A stretch of DNA of 64,000 bases from Ruegeria atlantica (GTDB lineage Bacteria > Pseudomonadota > Alphaproteobacteria > Rhodobacterales > Rhodobacteraceae): assembly GCF_013032455.1 (NCBI RefSeq), contig NZ_WQCF01000009.1, positions 62,001 to 126,000 on the forward strand, written 5' to 3'. Numbering within the stretch: position 1 is the first letter of the stretch; each line of letters starts with the position of its first letter. The notes beneath the pieces are model-generated. The model ran no database searches and had not been told where the DNA came from. It saw nothing but the letters and a program-made list of their open reading frames with translations. The position numbers and the translations under genes are program-made. This document shows positions 8,874 to 17,591 of the stretch, one piece after another.

Positions 8874-9590
8874 TCAGAGTCCAAGATAGGCACGTTTCAA
8901 GTGATCATTTGCCAGCAGCTCAGATCCGGTACCAGAAATCGTGACTTCCCCGTTTTCTAAAACGTAGCCATAGTCAGCCATCTCCAATACCTGAAAGACG
9001 TTTTGCTCGATAATAAGAATGGCCAGATCAAGCTCTCGGATACGGGCTATCGATTCAAATAACCGGTCGACCATTATCGGAGCGAGGCCAAGGGATGGCT
9101 CATCCAGAGCAAGCACTTTTGGTTTGGCCATCAGGGCCCGTCCGACCGCGACCATCTGCTGTTGCCCACCGGACAGGCTGGCAGCAGGATCGTTGCGCTT
9201 TTCTTTTAGGATTGAAAAAAGCGAATAGACCTCTTCTAGCGTTTGATTGCGCGCGGACCTTGCCCTGACATTGTGGGCGCCAACTATCAAGTTTTCCTCG
9301 ACAGTCATTTCAGGGAAAAGTTGCTTTCCTTCTGGTGAGAGAGCAAAACCCGCTTCTGCAATCTTATATGGCTTTTTGCTGGTCAGCTCTTCGCCGAAGA
9401 GTTTGATCGAACCCGTCCGACCAGGAAGCAATCCGGTAACGGTCTTCAAAAACGTTGTTTTTCCCGCTCCGTTTGCGCCGATCAACGCTGTTATTGACTT
9501 CGGTGGTATCGTCAGATCGATTCCCTGAAGAACATCGTTTTCGCCATAGCCTGCTGAGAGGTTAGTTACTTCAAGCGCTTTGTTGGACAT
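8874..9590 (-). CDS. livF: LivF-type ABC transporter ATP-binding protein
   Basis: 238 aa single-domain ATPase of the branched-chain/hydrophobic amino-acid (HAAT) uptake class. Walker A GANGAGKTT lies near residues 37-45, the signature LSGGQQQM and Walker B VLALDEPSLGLAP follow. It pairs with the LivG-type ATPase to power the LivHM membrane pair at the cytoplasmic face. It overlaps the end of livG by 20 nt. Substrates of such systems outside true Liv include diols, amides, aromatic acids and short carboxylic acids, so amino-acid transport should not be assumed here. Confidence 0.92.
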   Translation of the reverse strand: MSNKALEVTNLSAGYGENDVLQGIDLTIPPKSITALIGANGAGKTTFLKTVTGLLPGRTGSIKLFGEELTSKKPYKIAEAGFALSPEGKQLFPEMTVEENLIVGAHNVRARSARNQTLEEVYSLFSILKEKRNDPAASLSGGQQQMVAVGRALMAKPKVLALDEPSLGLAPIMVDRLFESIARIRELDLAILIIEQNVFQVLEMADYGYVLENGEVTISGTGSELLANDHLKRAYLGL

Positions 9591-10308
9591 ACTTCTCTCC
9601 GAAATAGGCTTTCATGACATCGGGGTCGTTCACCACCTCGTGCGGATTTCCATCCGCAATCAGGTTTCCAAAATCCAGTACAATAACGCGATCGCTAAGG
9701 TTCATGATGACATGCATTACGTGTTCAACGATCAGGATCGACACACCAGTGTCGCGAATCTTTTTCACCAATTCCACCATTTCGGTCGCTTCGGATGGCG
9801 TGGCTCCGGCAACAACCTCATCCATGAGCAATAGCTTTGGTTCCGTAGCCAGTGCGCGGCCAAGTTCCAGTTTGCGCCGGTCAAACGCTGTCAGATCCAG
9901 CGCGTCCATTTCGGCAACATCCTTCATATCCAAAAAGTCAACAACTTCGTCGGCGCGGGAGGCAATTCTCTTGCGGTCTGCACTTCGGGCAAAGCCGCCA
10001 ACCATGATGTTTTCACGTACGCTCAAGTCACCAAATGGCTTGGACAATTGGAAGGTTCGACCGATACCCGCCTTACAGATGTCCCATGGTTTCCTGCCCT
10101 TGATGGAGACACCTTCGAACACGACGTCTCCCGTATCACTTTCAAGATACCCAGCGATCATGTTGAAGGCAGTTGTCTTTCCCGCTCCGTTGGGTCCAAT
10201 CAAGCCGAGAATTTCGCCCTTGTTTACATGAAAGGAGGTTTCCTTGACAGCCTGATTCCCGCCAAAACGCTTAGAGATGCGGTCGACTTTCAGAAGCGGT
10301 TGAGTCAT
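9571..10308 (-). CDS. livG: LivG-type ABC transporter ATP-binding protein
   Basis: 245 aa. Walker A GPNGAGKTT is near residue 37, followed by the LIV-typical IGRTFQLSKPF. Walker B LLLMDEVVAGATPSE is canonical for this group. The signature region reads LTAFDRRKLELGRAL rather than LSGGQ, as is common in LivG proteins. The ATG overlaps the livM stop (ATGA). It forms the ATPase heterodimer with the LivF-type subunit of this operon. Confidence 0.92.
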   Translation of the reverse strand: MTQPLLKVDRISKRFGGNQAVKETSFHVNKGEILGLIGPNGAGKTTAFNMIAGYLESDTGDVVFEGVSIKGRKPWDICKAGIGRTFQLSKPFGDLSVRENIMVGGFARSADRKRIASRADEVVDFLDMKDVAEMDALDLTAFDRRKLELGRALATEPKLLLMDEVVAGATPSEATEMVELVKKIRDTGVSILIVEHVMHVIMNLSDRVIVLDFGNLIADGNPHEVVNDPDVMKAYFGEKYVQQSA

Positions 10309-11300
10309 TTCACATCTCCTCCACTGATGCGCGCCAGGAGCTTTCGCAAAGGCACAATTATTCCCTGAGGGAAATAGAGAACCGTCAAGGCAAGAACAGC
10401 TCCATAGATGACCAGGTGAAGACCCAAGAAGGATCCGCCTAATGACGTTCGGGCAACCTCGGCGATGGGGTGCAGGATGAATGAGCCCAGGATTGGACCA
10501 AGTACCGTTCCCTGTCCGCCGATGATTGACATGATTGCCATGTCGATAGACAGGTCGATTCCCATGTTCCGCTCAGGATTGATGTATCGGAAGAATTGGG
10601 CAAAAAAAGCCCCGCCTATTCCGGTAAAAAAGGCACTGATCGACAGGGCAATCAGGCTGTATTTGGTAGGATTGATACCCAAAGCTTCGGCCCCATCCCT
10701 ATCGCCGCGGATAGCCTTTAGGTAATAACCAAGTTTTGAGCGTTCCATGATCGCCGTTGCAATGACGATGATCGCCAGCAAGGCCAATGCAATGTAGTAG
10801 TAGGGAAGCTTTTCGTTGAACTGAAATGCCCAGAAACTGTCACCGACAAGCGGTACCACAAGTCCTTCGGATCCTTTCAGCGGAATACCTATGAAATTAT
10901 CGGTATTTTCGAACCAAATGCGCATGATCTCGGCAAACGCAATGGTGGTAAGTGTAAAATATGGCCCTTTGAGGCGAAACGTCGGAAAACCAATTGCAAG
11001 CGACAAAACCGCCGCAAAAAAACCGCCAAACAACATTCCGATCCACGGCGACAGCCCCATCTGTGTAAACATCAGAACCGTGACATAGCCTGCCACGCCG
11101 CTAAACACTGAGTGCCCCAAAGAAAGCTGGCCGACATAGCCGCAAACAAAGTTCCAAGAGGCTGCCATGAACGAAAAGTATACGATCATTGTCGCCGTAT
11201 GAATGTGATATGGGTCGCGCACTATCGACGGCAAGAAAACGAGAAATGCCGCGACAATAAGGATTAGAGCGCGTTCGAGCGTTGTTGCAGAACCAAACAT
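10305..11300 (-). CDS. livM: LivM-type ABC transporter permease
   Basis: 331 aa, about ten predicted membrane helices. The motif YVGQLSLGHSVFSGVAGYV near residues 40-60 and the loop RAIRGDRDGAEALGIN, which contacts the ATPase, are typical of LivM. The ATG at 11300 is preceded by GAGG at a spacing of 9 nt; the longer TTG start overlaps livH and is less likely. It forms the inner-membrane channel with LivH. Confidence 0.9.
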   Translation of the reverse strand: MFGSATTLERALILIVAAFLVFLPSIVRDPYHIHTATMIVYFSFMAASWNFVCGYVGQLSLGHSVFSGVAGYVTVLMFTQMGLSPWIGMLFGGFFAAVLSLAIGFPTFRLKGPYFTLTTIAFAEIMRIWFENTDNFIGIPLKGSEGLVVPLVGDSFWAFQFNEKLPYYYIALALLAIIVIATAIMERSKLGYYLKAIRGDRDGAEALGINPTKYSLIALSISAFFTGIGGAFFAQFFRYINPERNMGIDLSIDMAIMSIIGGQGTVLGPILGSFILHPIAEVARTSLGGSFLGLHLVIYGAVLALTVLYFPQGIIVPLRKLLARISGGDVK

Positions 11301-11311
11301 TGTGTCTTTCC

Positions 11312-12196
11312 TCAAGCTTTTCCCAAGAGTCCGCTTGGCCGGACAAGAAGGATCACCACGAACAGGCCGAACGAAAAGATCTGCGCGGATGTTGCGGTTA
11401 CAAATTGAGAAGCGAAAGCTTCAAATAAGCCGAGTACGATGCCACCCACCACGCATCCCCAGATCGAGCCGATGCCACCCAGAACGACGACGACAAAACT
11501 CTTGATTCCGAATGCAAGCCCAAGTGTCGGCGTTACCGAGAAAAACGGCACCAGTAACGCGCCAAAAAGGCCAAGAATTGCAGTACCCAGTCCGAAAGTG
11601 ATGTTGTAAACAAGCGGGACGTTGATACCCACCATGGTTGCCGCATCCCGGTTTTGAGCCGTCGCGCGAATAGCACGGCCCATGTCAGATGTTTTCAGCC
11701 ACCAGGACAACACACCTGCAACGCCAATTGCAGAAACAAATGCGATAAACCGCGGGATGTTTATCGGTATATCGCCAAGAAAGAAATTCGCGTATGCCAA
11801 GTCGATCGAAACCGCCCGAACATCTGGACCGAAGATCATCAGCACTAGGTTGTCCATCACCAGAAACACGCCGGCGGTTAGAAGAAGTGCGCTCAGCGGT
11901 TCAACAACAAAGGCCTTTTCGCGCCGAAAAAGATGAGAAATGATACAGGCCTGTACCAAATACCCCAAACCGAACAAGGCGGGGACGGTAATGATCGCTC
12001 CAATGTAAGGGTGCAGCCCCAATCCAGCCCACAAACCCCAAGCCAAGTACATGGCGACCATCAGCATGGACCCGTGGGCGAAATTAATGATACGCATCAC
12101 TCCAAAAATCAGGCTGAGGCCCAAAGCAACGCCACCGTATATGCCGCCTATCAAAAGCCCGTTCTTCACTACGTGAAGTGCAAGAGTCGGATCCAT
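11312..12196 (-). CDS. livH: LivH-type ABC transporter permease
   Basis: 294 aa membrane protein with the N-terminal GLLIGGIYGGVALGLSLIFGVMRIINFAHGS motif of LivH proteins (split here for length by the helix break at the GLSL) and the ATPase-contact loop RAIRATAQNRDAATMVGIN. The ATG at 12196 has a GGAGAAG 4 nt upstream, which decides it over a start 13 codons earlier. It partners LivM. A strong hairpin lies between this gene and the upstream binding-protein gene. Confidence 0.9.
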   Translation of the reverse strand: MDPTLALHVVKNGLLIGGIYGGVALGLSLIFGVMRIINFAHGSMLMVAMYLAWGLWAGLGLHPYIGAIITVPALFGLGYLVQACIISHLFRREKAFVVEPLSALLLTAGVFLVMDNLVLMIFGPDVRAVSIDLAYANFFLGDIPINIPRFIAFVSAIGVAGVLSWWLKTSDMGRAIRATAQNRDAATMVGINVPLVYNITFGLGTAILGLFGALLVPFFSVTPTLGLAFGIKSFVVVVLGGIGSIWGCVVGGIVLGLFEAFASQFVTATSAQIFSFGLFVVILLVRPSGLLGKA

Positions 12197-12219
12197 CCGC
12201 TTCTCCTTTTTTTGAAAAG

Positions 12220-12247
12220 ACCTGCCACGGCTCAAACCGTGGCAGGT
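12220..12247 (-). terminator. Intercistronic hairpin / partial terminator after the LIV binding-protein gene
   Basis: Perfect 11-bp inverted repeat (arms 12220-12230 and 12237-12247) with a 6-nt loop, followed on the minus strand by a T-rich run with one C. Placed between the binding-protein gene and livH, it can lower read-through or protect the upstream mRNA, giving more binding protein than permease. Confidence 0.7.
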
Positions 12248-12259
12248 AATTGCGGAGTA

Positions 12260-13513
12260 TTAGCGATCCCGCCAGCTCGGAATCGGCCAAGCAGGTGTTG
12301 TGCTTTCCAGACGGTTTTCCTGAGGCCAAACGGTGAGACGCTCTCCCGCGATATTCTGGGAAATCACACCGTGCGCGTCCAAGTTCTGACCATTTTCGTC
12401 GAAGCTGACCCGCTGATACCCTGTGATCAGCGCAGGTCCTTCAGTAATGTCCGTTGCAGCAAGAGCATCGCGGATTGCGTCGCGTTCGGCTGACCCAGCA
12501 CGCGCGATGGCGTCAGCGGCAATATAAATGTTCGAAAAGCCCTGTGCACCGTAGGAATTGAAACCATAGCCAAGAACCTTCTCAAACGCCTCGTCTCCGG
12601 CGATAACCTCCGCGGGCAAGTTTCCGGACTGCATGCGGTCGATTTGCCAGTCTTCCTGGGTGAACATATACTCATAGCCAGCCTCAGGCACGGCCTCGTA
12701 GAAACTTGGGTCTTCTGCTCCACCACCCACCGAATGCAAGCCGAATGGGAGATCGATGCGGTTGCCCAGCATCTGCTTATTAAATAGGATGTGGTCGGCA
12801 GTACCCGCTACAAATATTAGTGCTCCAGGTTTTTTGGATCGAATCTTGAGCAACTGCGCCGAGAAATCGACTTGCCCGGGAACGTAGGATTCGTCCAGCG
12901 AGATCGTGTATCCGCGCTCTTCGGCGATTTGTTTGACTGCTTGTGCGTGGCTACGACCCCAATCGTCGCCACGATAGAACAGGCCAATGCTTTCGGGTCT
13001 CTCGCCGGTTTGCTCTGCTAGCAGGTCGATCGCATCAATTTGTTCACGAGCGTCATAAAAGGCTTTGTTGTTCGGTCGGAAGATGTACCTAAAACCACGT
13101 TCGGTAATTTCGTTCTTTACTGAACCCGAAACAAGCCACGGTACACCGTATCGCTCAGCAACCTCGGAGGATGGGAAAGTTACTGCCGAATTATAAGCGC
13201 CAACAACCATTGCGACTTCTTCACGCTGGATTAAGCGTTCAGTTTCCGAAACCCCAATATCCGGCTTTGACTGACTGTCAGCAAAAACCAACTCCAGTTT
13301 AGAACCGTTAACACCGCCAGCTTCGTTAATCTGAGCTGCGGCGACCTCAGCGCCGGTTTTCGTTTGGTTGCCGACGGCCGCTGATCCACCAGAAAGAGGT
13401 AACAACAAACCAATCTTGATGCTTTCCTCTTGTGCGAATGCGGCCGTGCTAGCCGTATACAGCATAAGACCTGCGAACGTGGCGTTTCTTCCAAACTCTC
13501 TCCGATTCAGCAT
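12260..13513 (-). CDS. LIV/HAAT-type ABC transporter substrate-binding protein
   Basis: 417 aa, Peripla_BP_6 type: IKIGLLLPLSGGSAAVGNQTKTGAE opens the mature part, followed by the two-lobed fold with AMVVGAYNSAVTFPSSEVAE. The N-terminus has RREFGRN and a hydrophobic stretch ending AAFA, which looks like a twin-arginine-type signal peptide. The ATG at 13513 is preceded by AAGGAGGAG at a good distance; the GTG three codons upstream sits on top of that site. It is the first gene of the LIV operon and is preceded by two GntR boxes. The ligand is unknown. Confidence 0.9.
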   Translation of the reverse strand: MLNRREFGRNATFAGLMLYTASTAAFAQEESIKIGLLLPLSGGSAAVGNQTKTGAEVAAAQINEAGGVNGSKLELVFADSQSKPDIGVSETERLIQREEVAMVVGAYNSAVTFPSSEVAERYGVPWLVSGSVKNEITERGFRYIFRPNNKAFYDAREQIDAIDLLAEQTGERPESIGLFYRGDDWGRSHAQAVKQIAEERGYTISLDESYVPGQVDFSAQLLKIRSKKPGALIFVAGTADHILFNKQMLGNRIDLPFGLHSVGGGAEDPSFYEAVPEAGYEYMFTQEDWQIDRMQSGNLPAEVIAGDEAFEKVLGYGFNSYGAQGFSNIYIAADAIARAGSAERDAIRDALAATDITEGPALITGYQRVSFDENGQNLDAHGVISQNIAGERLTVWPQENRLESTTPAWPIPSWRDR

Positions 13514-13563
13514 ACTTTGCACTCCTCCTTGCAGTTACGTAGTTGAAGAATGCCCTCCAATAC

Positions 13564-13575
13564 ATCATATATGAT
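13564..13575. promoter_or_regulatory. GntR-type operator box B1
   Basis: ATCATATATGAT, a perfect 12-bp palindrome 50 bp upstream of the LIV binding-protein start. It is the symmetrical form of the shared box. Confidence 0.7.
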
Positions 13576-13593
13576 ACCTCATCAAGGAAATAT

Positions 13594-13605
13594 ATGATAT
13601 TTGAT
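13594..13605. promoter_or_regulatory. GntR-type operator box B2
   Basis: ATGATATTTGAT, 30 bp from box B1 (three helical turns), one base off the common form. The spacing would put two dimers on the same face of the DNA. Confidence 0.55.
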
Positions 13606-13721
13606 ACTGGCACCACTCCAGTTCTCCACTGGGGATGAACCTAAAGCGTAATGAGGCGCACCAAGAAGGCGCGGAAAAAACACAGACGCTGGACCATGAT
13701 CCCGGTAATTGCACTTGCCAT

Positions 13722-13733
13722 ATGATATATGAT
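13722..13733. promoter_or_regulatory. GntR-type operator box C
   Basis: ATGATATATGAT, 34 bp upstream of the plus-strand AroE-like gene and inside a longer alternating AT run. Confidence 0.68.
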
Positions 13734-13767
13734 ATGCCTTTAATCAAGCCACAGAACGGAGACGAAA

Positions 13768-14571
13768 ATGAACATAGACGGTCGGACCCGGGTTATCGTG
13801 CATCTTGCCTATCCATCGACGCACCTCAGAACCCCGTCTTTTTTTAACCCACTGATCGAGCAACAGGGACGGAATGCCGTTCTCGTACCGTGGCAGGTCA
13901 GCCCAGAAAACCTACCGAAAGTCTGGGATGCTCTGCGACTGTGTGAAAGCCTGGCCGGCGTGATCGTAACGATCCCGCACAAAACCGATGTTGCGGGTCT
14001 GTGTGACGAATTGGAGGGCGCTGCCCGTTTCCTGCAGGTGTCCAACGTTGCTCGGCGCACCGAAGACGGAAGGTTCATTGGCCGGATGTATGACGGTCCC
14101 GGCTACCTGCAGGGTCTGCGCAACGAAGGGCATGAGATGCGGGGGCGGCGCGTTTTGCTGTTGGGTGCAGGGGGTGCGGCAACCGGCATCGCACATTCGT
14201 TGGTCGAAGAGAAGGTTGAACGCCTGACAATCGCCAACAGAACTCGATCGAAGGCCGAGGATCTTGCCGCAAAGCTGAACACCGAATTTGGAACCGACAT
14301 CGTGTCAGCCGGCGAGGCAGTCGGTGGTGACCATGACGTGGTTATCAATGCCACTTCGGTTGGTCTGAAGGCGGACGACCCGCTACCGATTGACCCGGAC
14401 AGTATTCAATCCGACGCGCTGGTTGGCGAGGTTATCATGCAGCCGGATGTCACCGCGTTGCTGGAGGCAGTGCGCGCAAGGGGATGCACGATCCATAAGG
14501 GCAAACACATGATTACTGGTCAGACCCAGTTATTGGCTGATTTCCTTTTGGGACCCCTAGGTGCAGACTAA
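13768..14571 (+). CDS. Shikimate/quinate dehydrogenase-like (AroE-fold) oxidoreductase
   Basis: 267 aa. The AroE fold is clear: VIVTIPHKTDV near residues 65-75 (the catalytic-Lys motif), the nucleotide motif GAGGAATG near 132-139, an NRTRSKA phosphate-binding loop that suggests NADP, and NATSVG. The N-terminal substrate loop reads HLAYPSTHLRTPSFFN instead of the usual GxPIxHSxSP of true AroE, so the substrate may not be shikimate. The gene has its own GntR box and a GGAGACG ribosome binding site. It stands alone on the plus strand, and its end overlaps the convergent thioesterase by 4 nt. A role in oxidising the same carbon source as its neighbours is inferred. Confidence 0.85.
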   Translation: MNIDGRTRVIVHLAYPSTHLRTPSFFNPLIEQQGRNAVLVPWQVSPENLPKVWDALRLCESLAGVIVTIPHKTDVAGLCDELEGAARFLQVSNVARRTEDGRFIGRMYDGPGYLQGLRNEGHEMRGRRVLLLGAGGAATGIAHSLVEEKVERLTIANRTRSKAEDLAAKLNTEFGTDIVSAGEAVGGDHDVVINATSVGLKADDPLPIDPDSIQSDALVGEVIMQPDVTALLEAVRARGCTIHKGKHMITGQTQLLADFLLGPLGAD

Positions 14572-15005
14572 GCATCCTTGCAAAAAAGGCGCTCTCGGAC
14601 ATCGTCTGGATAGGGGACGGGAGCGCCGCTTTGAACGTCGAACAACACGATCGTACAAGAGGCCCGAAATACCACCTCTACCCCGCGCAAGATCGTATAC
14701 TCGGCGTCTTGGCTGGTTCGACCGATCCGTACCACCTGCCGTTTCACCGTGAGGAGATCATCAAGCGAAACTGGTGACAGGTACTCCGCCTGCGACGCTA
14801 CCATGATCTGAGATGGGCGATCCGGTGCTGGTTGGCCAAGGCCGATCTCGACAGCTTGTCGGTTGCGCGCGTCCTCGCACCACCGCCAATAGGCGATATT
14901 GTTGGCGTGCCCAAGCCGGTCGATATCGGCCCATCGCACACGGGTTTCCATCGTGTAGATCATTCCCTGCGGCTGAGCCGCATCATCGGTCGATTTTCTG
15001 TTCAC
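14568..15005 (-). CDS. Acyl-CoA thioesterase, 4HBT hotdog fold
   Basis: 145 aa. The 4-hydroxybenzoyl-CoA-thioesterase motif is seen as VRWADIDRLGHANNIAYWRWCEDAR, with the catalytic-type Asp and the GHxNN turn near residues 24-40. Such enzymes hydrolyse short or aromatic acyl-CoA. The start is a GTG at 15005 with a weak ribosome binding site; ATG 14963 is an alternative that keeps the whole domain. It lies 17 nt behind the MDR dehydrogenase and is probably co-transcribed with it. Confidence 0.85.
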   Translation of the reverse strand: MNRKSTDDAAQPQGMIYTMETRVRWADIDRLGHANNIAYWRWCEDARNRQAVEIGLGQPAPDRPSQIMVASQAEYLSPVSLDDLLTVKRQVVRIGRTSQDAEYTILRGVEVVFRASCTIVLFDVQSGAPVPYPDDVRERLFCKDA

Positions 15006-15022
15006 GACATTCTGCCGCCGCC

Positions 15023-15997
15023 TCAGAGGCGCACGACCCTATTTCCCGGGTTTGGACCACACTTAAGCCTGGCCAAAGCATCTGGCAGTGCGGTGAATTC
15101 AGCAATTTCAATAATCTGTGGATCAAAGACACCCGTCAAGCAGCGCTCAGCGATAGAGCGCCCGGCGGCGACAAGATCAGCCCACTGAGCGTCGGTGCCG
15201 CAATTGTGCAGACCGTTGAGACCAACTTCGTGCAGCGAAATTGTTGTCGTAAAGGCTGGAAGCGGGGCGGTTTCCTGACGGTCCTGAATACAGACAAGAT
15301 GCCCGTTGGCTGCAATAGTGTCGGCCAGCTCCGCCGCATGGCTGCCGCTGACCAGGTCCACAACGGCCCAGAACGGGCGACTTTCATCCCCGATCCGCAA
15401 ATGATTGCGCCAGTCCGGGTCTCGGTAGTCGTGGCAAACAGCTGCCCCTAGGCGCCTGACCCGGTCATGCTGTGCAGAGGACGCGGCGGCATGAACAATC
15501 CATCCGCGATCTGCCGCCAATTGCAGGAATGCGCCCCCAACCGCTCCGCTTGCGCCGGTCAACAAGATCCGCGCCCCGGGTTTTTGCGGCAACTTTTCAA
15601 GAGCTTGAAACGCGGTTAGCGCGGGACATGGCAGTGTCGCGGCAACTTCGAAAGGGACACCGTCGGGCAAGGGAATAGCCGCCCGAGCGGGTATTGCGGA
15701 GCGCTCGGCGAAACTGCCCTGGCGCACCAGATCGGTGTGATAGGCAACCGGCATTCCGGCTGACAAATGTCTCACCTCGGCGCCAACCTCTACGATCACG
15801 CCAGCGCCATCGACGCCGGGAACATGCGGCCAAGTCCAATCAGGATGCCCCCATTCCACGAATTTCCAATCCACTGGATTCAACCCTATGGCGCGGTTTT
15901 CGACAACGACATCGCGAGGGCCACATTCCGGAGCGTCGATTTCGGCCAGATGGAGTGTATCCGGCGTTCCCGTTTTGTCGTGAACGAAAGCTTTCAA
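15023..15997 (-). CDS. Zinc-free MDR alcohol dehydrogenase/quinone oxidoreductase-like protein
   Basis: 324 aa medium-chain reductase. GroES-like N-terminus (LKAFVHDKTG, then PHVPGVDGAGVIVEVG), and Rossmann motif GASGAVGGAFLQLA near residues 145-160. The usual structural-zinc Cys cluster is absent, as in quinone oxidoreductases and zeta-crystallins. A TTG at 15997 is chosen because GGAG stands 8 nt upstream and the resulting start matches the family; a TTG nine codons earlier has no such site. A terminator for the upstream cupin gene lies 34 bp before it, so it may have its own promoter. Confidence 0.85.
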   Translation of the reverse strand: MKAFVHDKTGTPDTLHLAEIDAPECGPRDVVVENRAIGLNPVDWKFVEWGHPDWTWPHVPGVDGAGVIVEVGAEVRHLSAGMPVAYHTDLVRQGSFAERSAIPARAAIPLPDGVPFEVAATLPCPALTAFQALEKLPQKPGARILLTGASGAVGGAFLQLAADRGWIVHAAASSAQHDRVRRLGAAVCHDYRDPDWRNHLRIGDESRPFWAVVDLVSGSHAAELADTIAANGHLVCIQDRQETAPLPAFTTTISLHEVGLNGLHNCGTDAQWADLVAAGRSIAERCLTGVFDPQIIEIAEFTALPDALARLKCGPNPGNRVVRL

Positions 15998-16030
15998 TTG
16001 CTTACTCCGATTGCTGAACTCCAAAAGAAA

Positions 16031-16058
16031 ACCCCACCGCCATAAAGAGCGATGGGGT
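16031..16058 (-). terminator. Rho-independent terminator after the cupin gene
   Basis: Inverted repeat with 10-nt arms (16031-16040 and 16049-16058, one mismatch) and an 8-nt loop; on the minus strand it runs into TTTTCTTTT. It closes the sugar ABC operon that starts at 21.7 kb. Confidence 0.85.
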
Positions 16059-16065
16059 AGATTTG

Positions 16066-16530
16066 TTACTGAGCGTCCCTCTGTTCGACGCCTATAAACT
16101 CCCAGACCTCGCCGCCATTTTCCCAGTAGTGCATCGTGTAGGGCCGGAACGTAATGACATCGCCCGCGCTGAATTCATACCGGGATACTTCGTTTCCCTC
16201 ACCATCAGTATTGACCAGGGAACCCGAGCCGCGCACGACATAGAGCACATAGTTGCTGTTGCCTTCGTGTTCCGCGATGTAGCCATAGGGTTCAACGCGA
16301 CCAAAGCGAACATTCACCGCGCTTTCGATCCCACCGATAGTGCCATACAGGAACCGTTTGTTTGGTAACCCGCCGATGTCAGGAATTTCATCAACACTTG
16401 TTGCGGGCATCGGGGTCACAATCGGATGCCCGTCCGGCCCATTCTCGATCAGCACATTGCGTGCTTGTGCGCTCATTGCTGCGGTCGCAAGCGCTGCCAC
16501 CATCAGCCCGGTTTTGATCCAGGGTTTCAT
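16066..16530 (-). CDS. Secreted cupin-domain protein
   Basis: 154 aa. A signal peptide (MKPWIKTGLMVAALATAAMSAQA) precedes a single small cupin fold: GYIAEHEGNSNYVLYVVRGSGSL, then YEFSAGDVITFRPYTMHYWENGG. The His and Glu positions of cupin motif 1 are only partly kept, so metal binding is uncertain. It is the last gene of the sugar ABC operon, 26 nt after the permease, with GGAGGAAGG upstream. A periplasmic cupin in an uptake operon could bind or isomerise the sugar before transport; this is inference. Confidence 0.8.
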   Translation of the reverse strand: MKPWIKTGLMVAALATAAMSAQARNVLIENGPDGHPIVTPMPATSVDEIPDIGGLPNKRFLYGTIGGIESAVNVRFGRVEPYGYIAEHEGNSNYVLYVVRGSGSLVNTDGEGNEVSRYEFSAGDVITFRPYTMHYWENGGEVWEFIGVEQRDAQ

Positions 16531-16556
16531 AGCCTTCCTCCTGTTGGCTGGTAGAT

Positions 16557-17591
16557 TTAGATTTTTGCATCCCGGTTTCCGAGGCCTTGCAACAGCACGG
16601 CGAGGATGATGATCGCGCCCTTGATGATCTGCTGTGGGTAGGCAGGCACCGACATCAAATTCATGATGTTACCGATGAGTCCGAGGATCAGAACGCCGAT
16701 CACAGTGTTCGTGACACTTCCCTTGCCCCCTGACAGCAGCGCGCCGCCAATCACACAGGCGGCGATCGCATCAAGCTCCAGCGCCATTCCGGTGACTGGT
16801 GTTCCCACAGAAGTGCGCGAAGTCACGACAATCCCGGCAAGTGCACTAAGGCCACCACATATCGTGTAGGCAAGGAACTTGTACCGGGCGACGGGCAGGC
16901 CCGCGAGACGCACAGCTGTTTCATTGCTCCCGGTGGCCACTGTCATACGTCCATAGCTGGTGCGCCGCAGGATCAGAATGAATACAACGATGATCACCGC
17001 GATCATCACAATCGGCCAGGGGATGCCTAGCCAGGGAAGCCCTTTCGAGCCAAAGGTTTTGAGGATCTGGGCTGTTGACAGTTCGCGATCAAAACGCACC
17101 GGCTGACCATTGGTCAGCATGTAGGCTAGACCCCGTGCCATTGTCATCATCGCCAGAGTGACCACGAATGGCGCCATATTGAACTTGGCAACCATGATAC
17201 CGTTCATGGCTCCGAGAAGTGCGCCAGCCGAAATCGCGAGCAACACACAGCAGATCAATGCAATCGCACCTTCAAAAGGCATTGCCGGCATCAACATGGC
17301 AACAGCCATGCCGCCGATGGCTGCCAGAGAGCCAACGGACAAGTCGATCCCGCCGGTCAGTATGACCAGCAGCATGCCTATCGAGGCCAGAAACAGTGGC
17401 ACCAATTGCCGCAACAGATTGAATCCGTTCTGCACCGTCAGGAAATGCTCGGATAGCAGGGACGATGCGACGATCAGTGCCGCCAGCATAATGAAGATGT
17501 TGTACTTGATCAGCAATCCGACGATGGACAGTTGACCAGATTCCGAAGGCGCCTTTGCGCCACGTGTTGTAGTGGTTGTATCAGTGGACAT
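16557..17591 (-). CDS. Sugar ABC transporter permease (RbsC/CUT2 family)
   Basis: 344 aa, about ten membrane helices. The family hallmarks are seen: VILTGGIDLSVGSLAAIGGM near residues 80-100, ALLGAMNGIMVAKFNMAPFVVTLAMM, and AIAACVIGGALLSGGKGSV near 280-300. CUT2 permeases work as homodimers with one double-domain ATPase. The start overlaps the ATPase gene end by 11 nt. Confidence 0.92.
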   Translation of the reverse strand: MSTDTTTTTRGAKAPSESGQLSIVGLLIKYNIFIMLAALIVASSLLSEHFLTVQNGFNLLRQLVPLFLASIGMLLVILTGGIDLSVGSLAAIGGMAVAMLMPAMPFEGAIALICCVLLAISAGALLGAMNGIMVAKFNMAPFVVTLAMMTMARGLAYMLTNGQPVRFDRELSTAQILKTFGSKGLPWLGIPWPIVMIAVIIVVFILILRRTSYGRMTVATGSNETAVRLAGLPVARYKFLAYTICGGLSALAGIVVTSRTSVGTPVTGMALELDAIAACVIGGALLSGGKGSVTNTVIGVLILGLIGNIMNLMSVPAYPQQIIKGAIIILAVLLQGLGNRDAKI

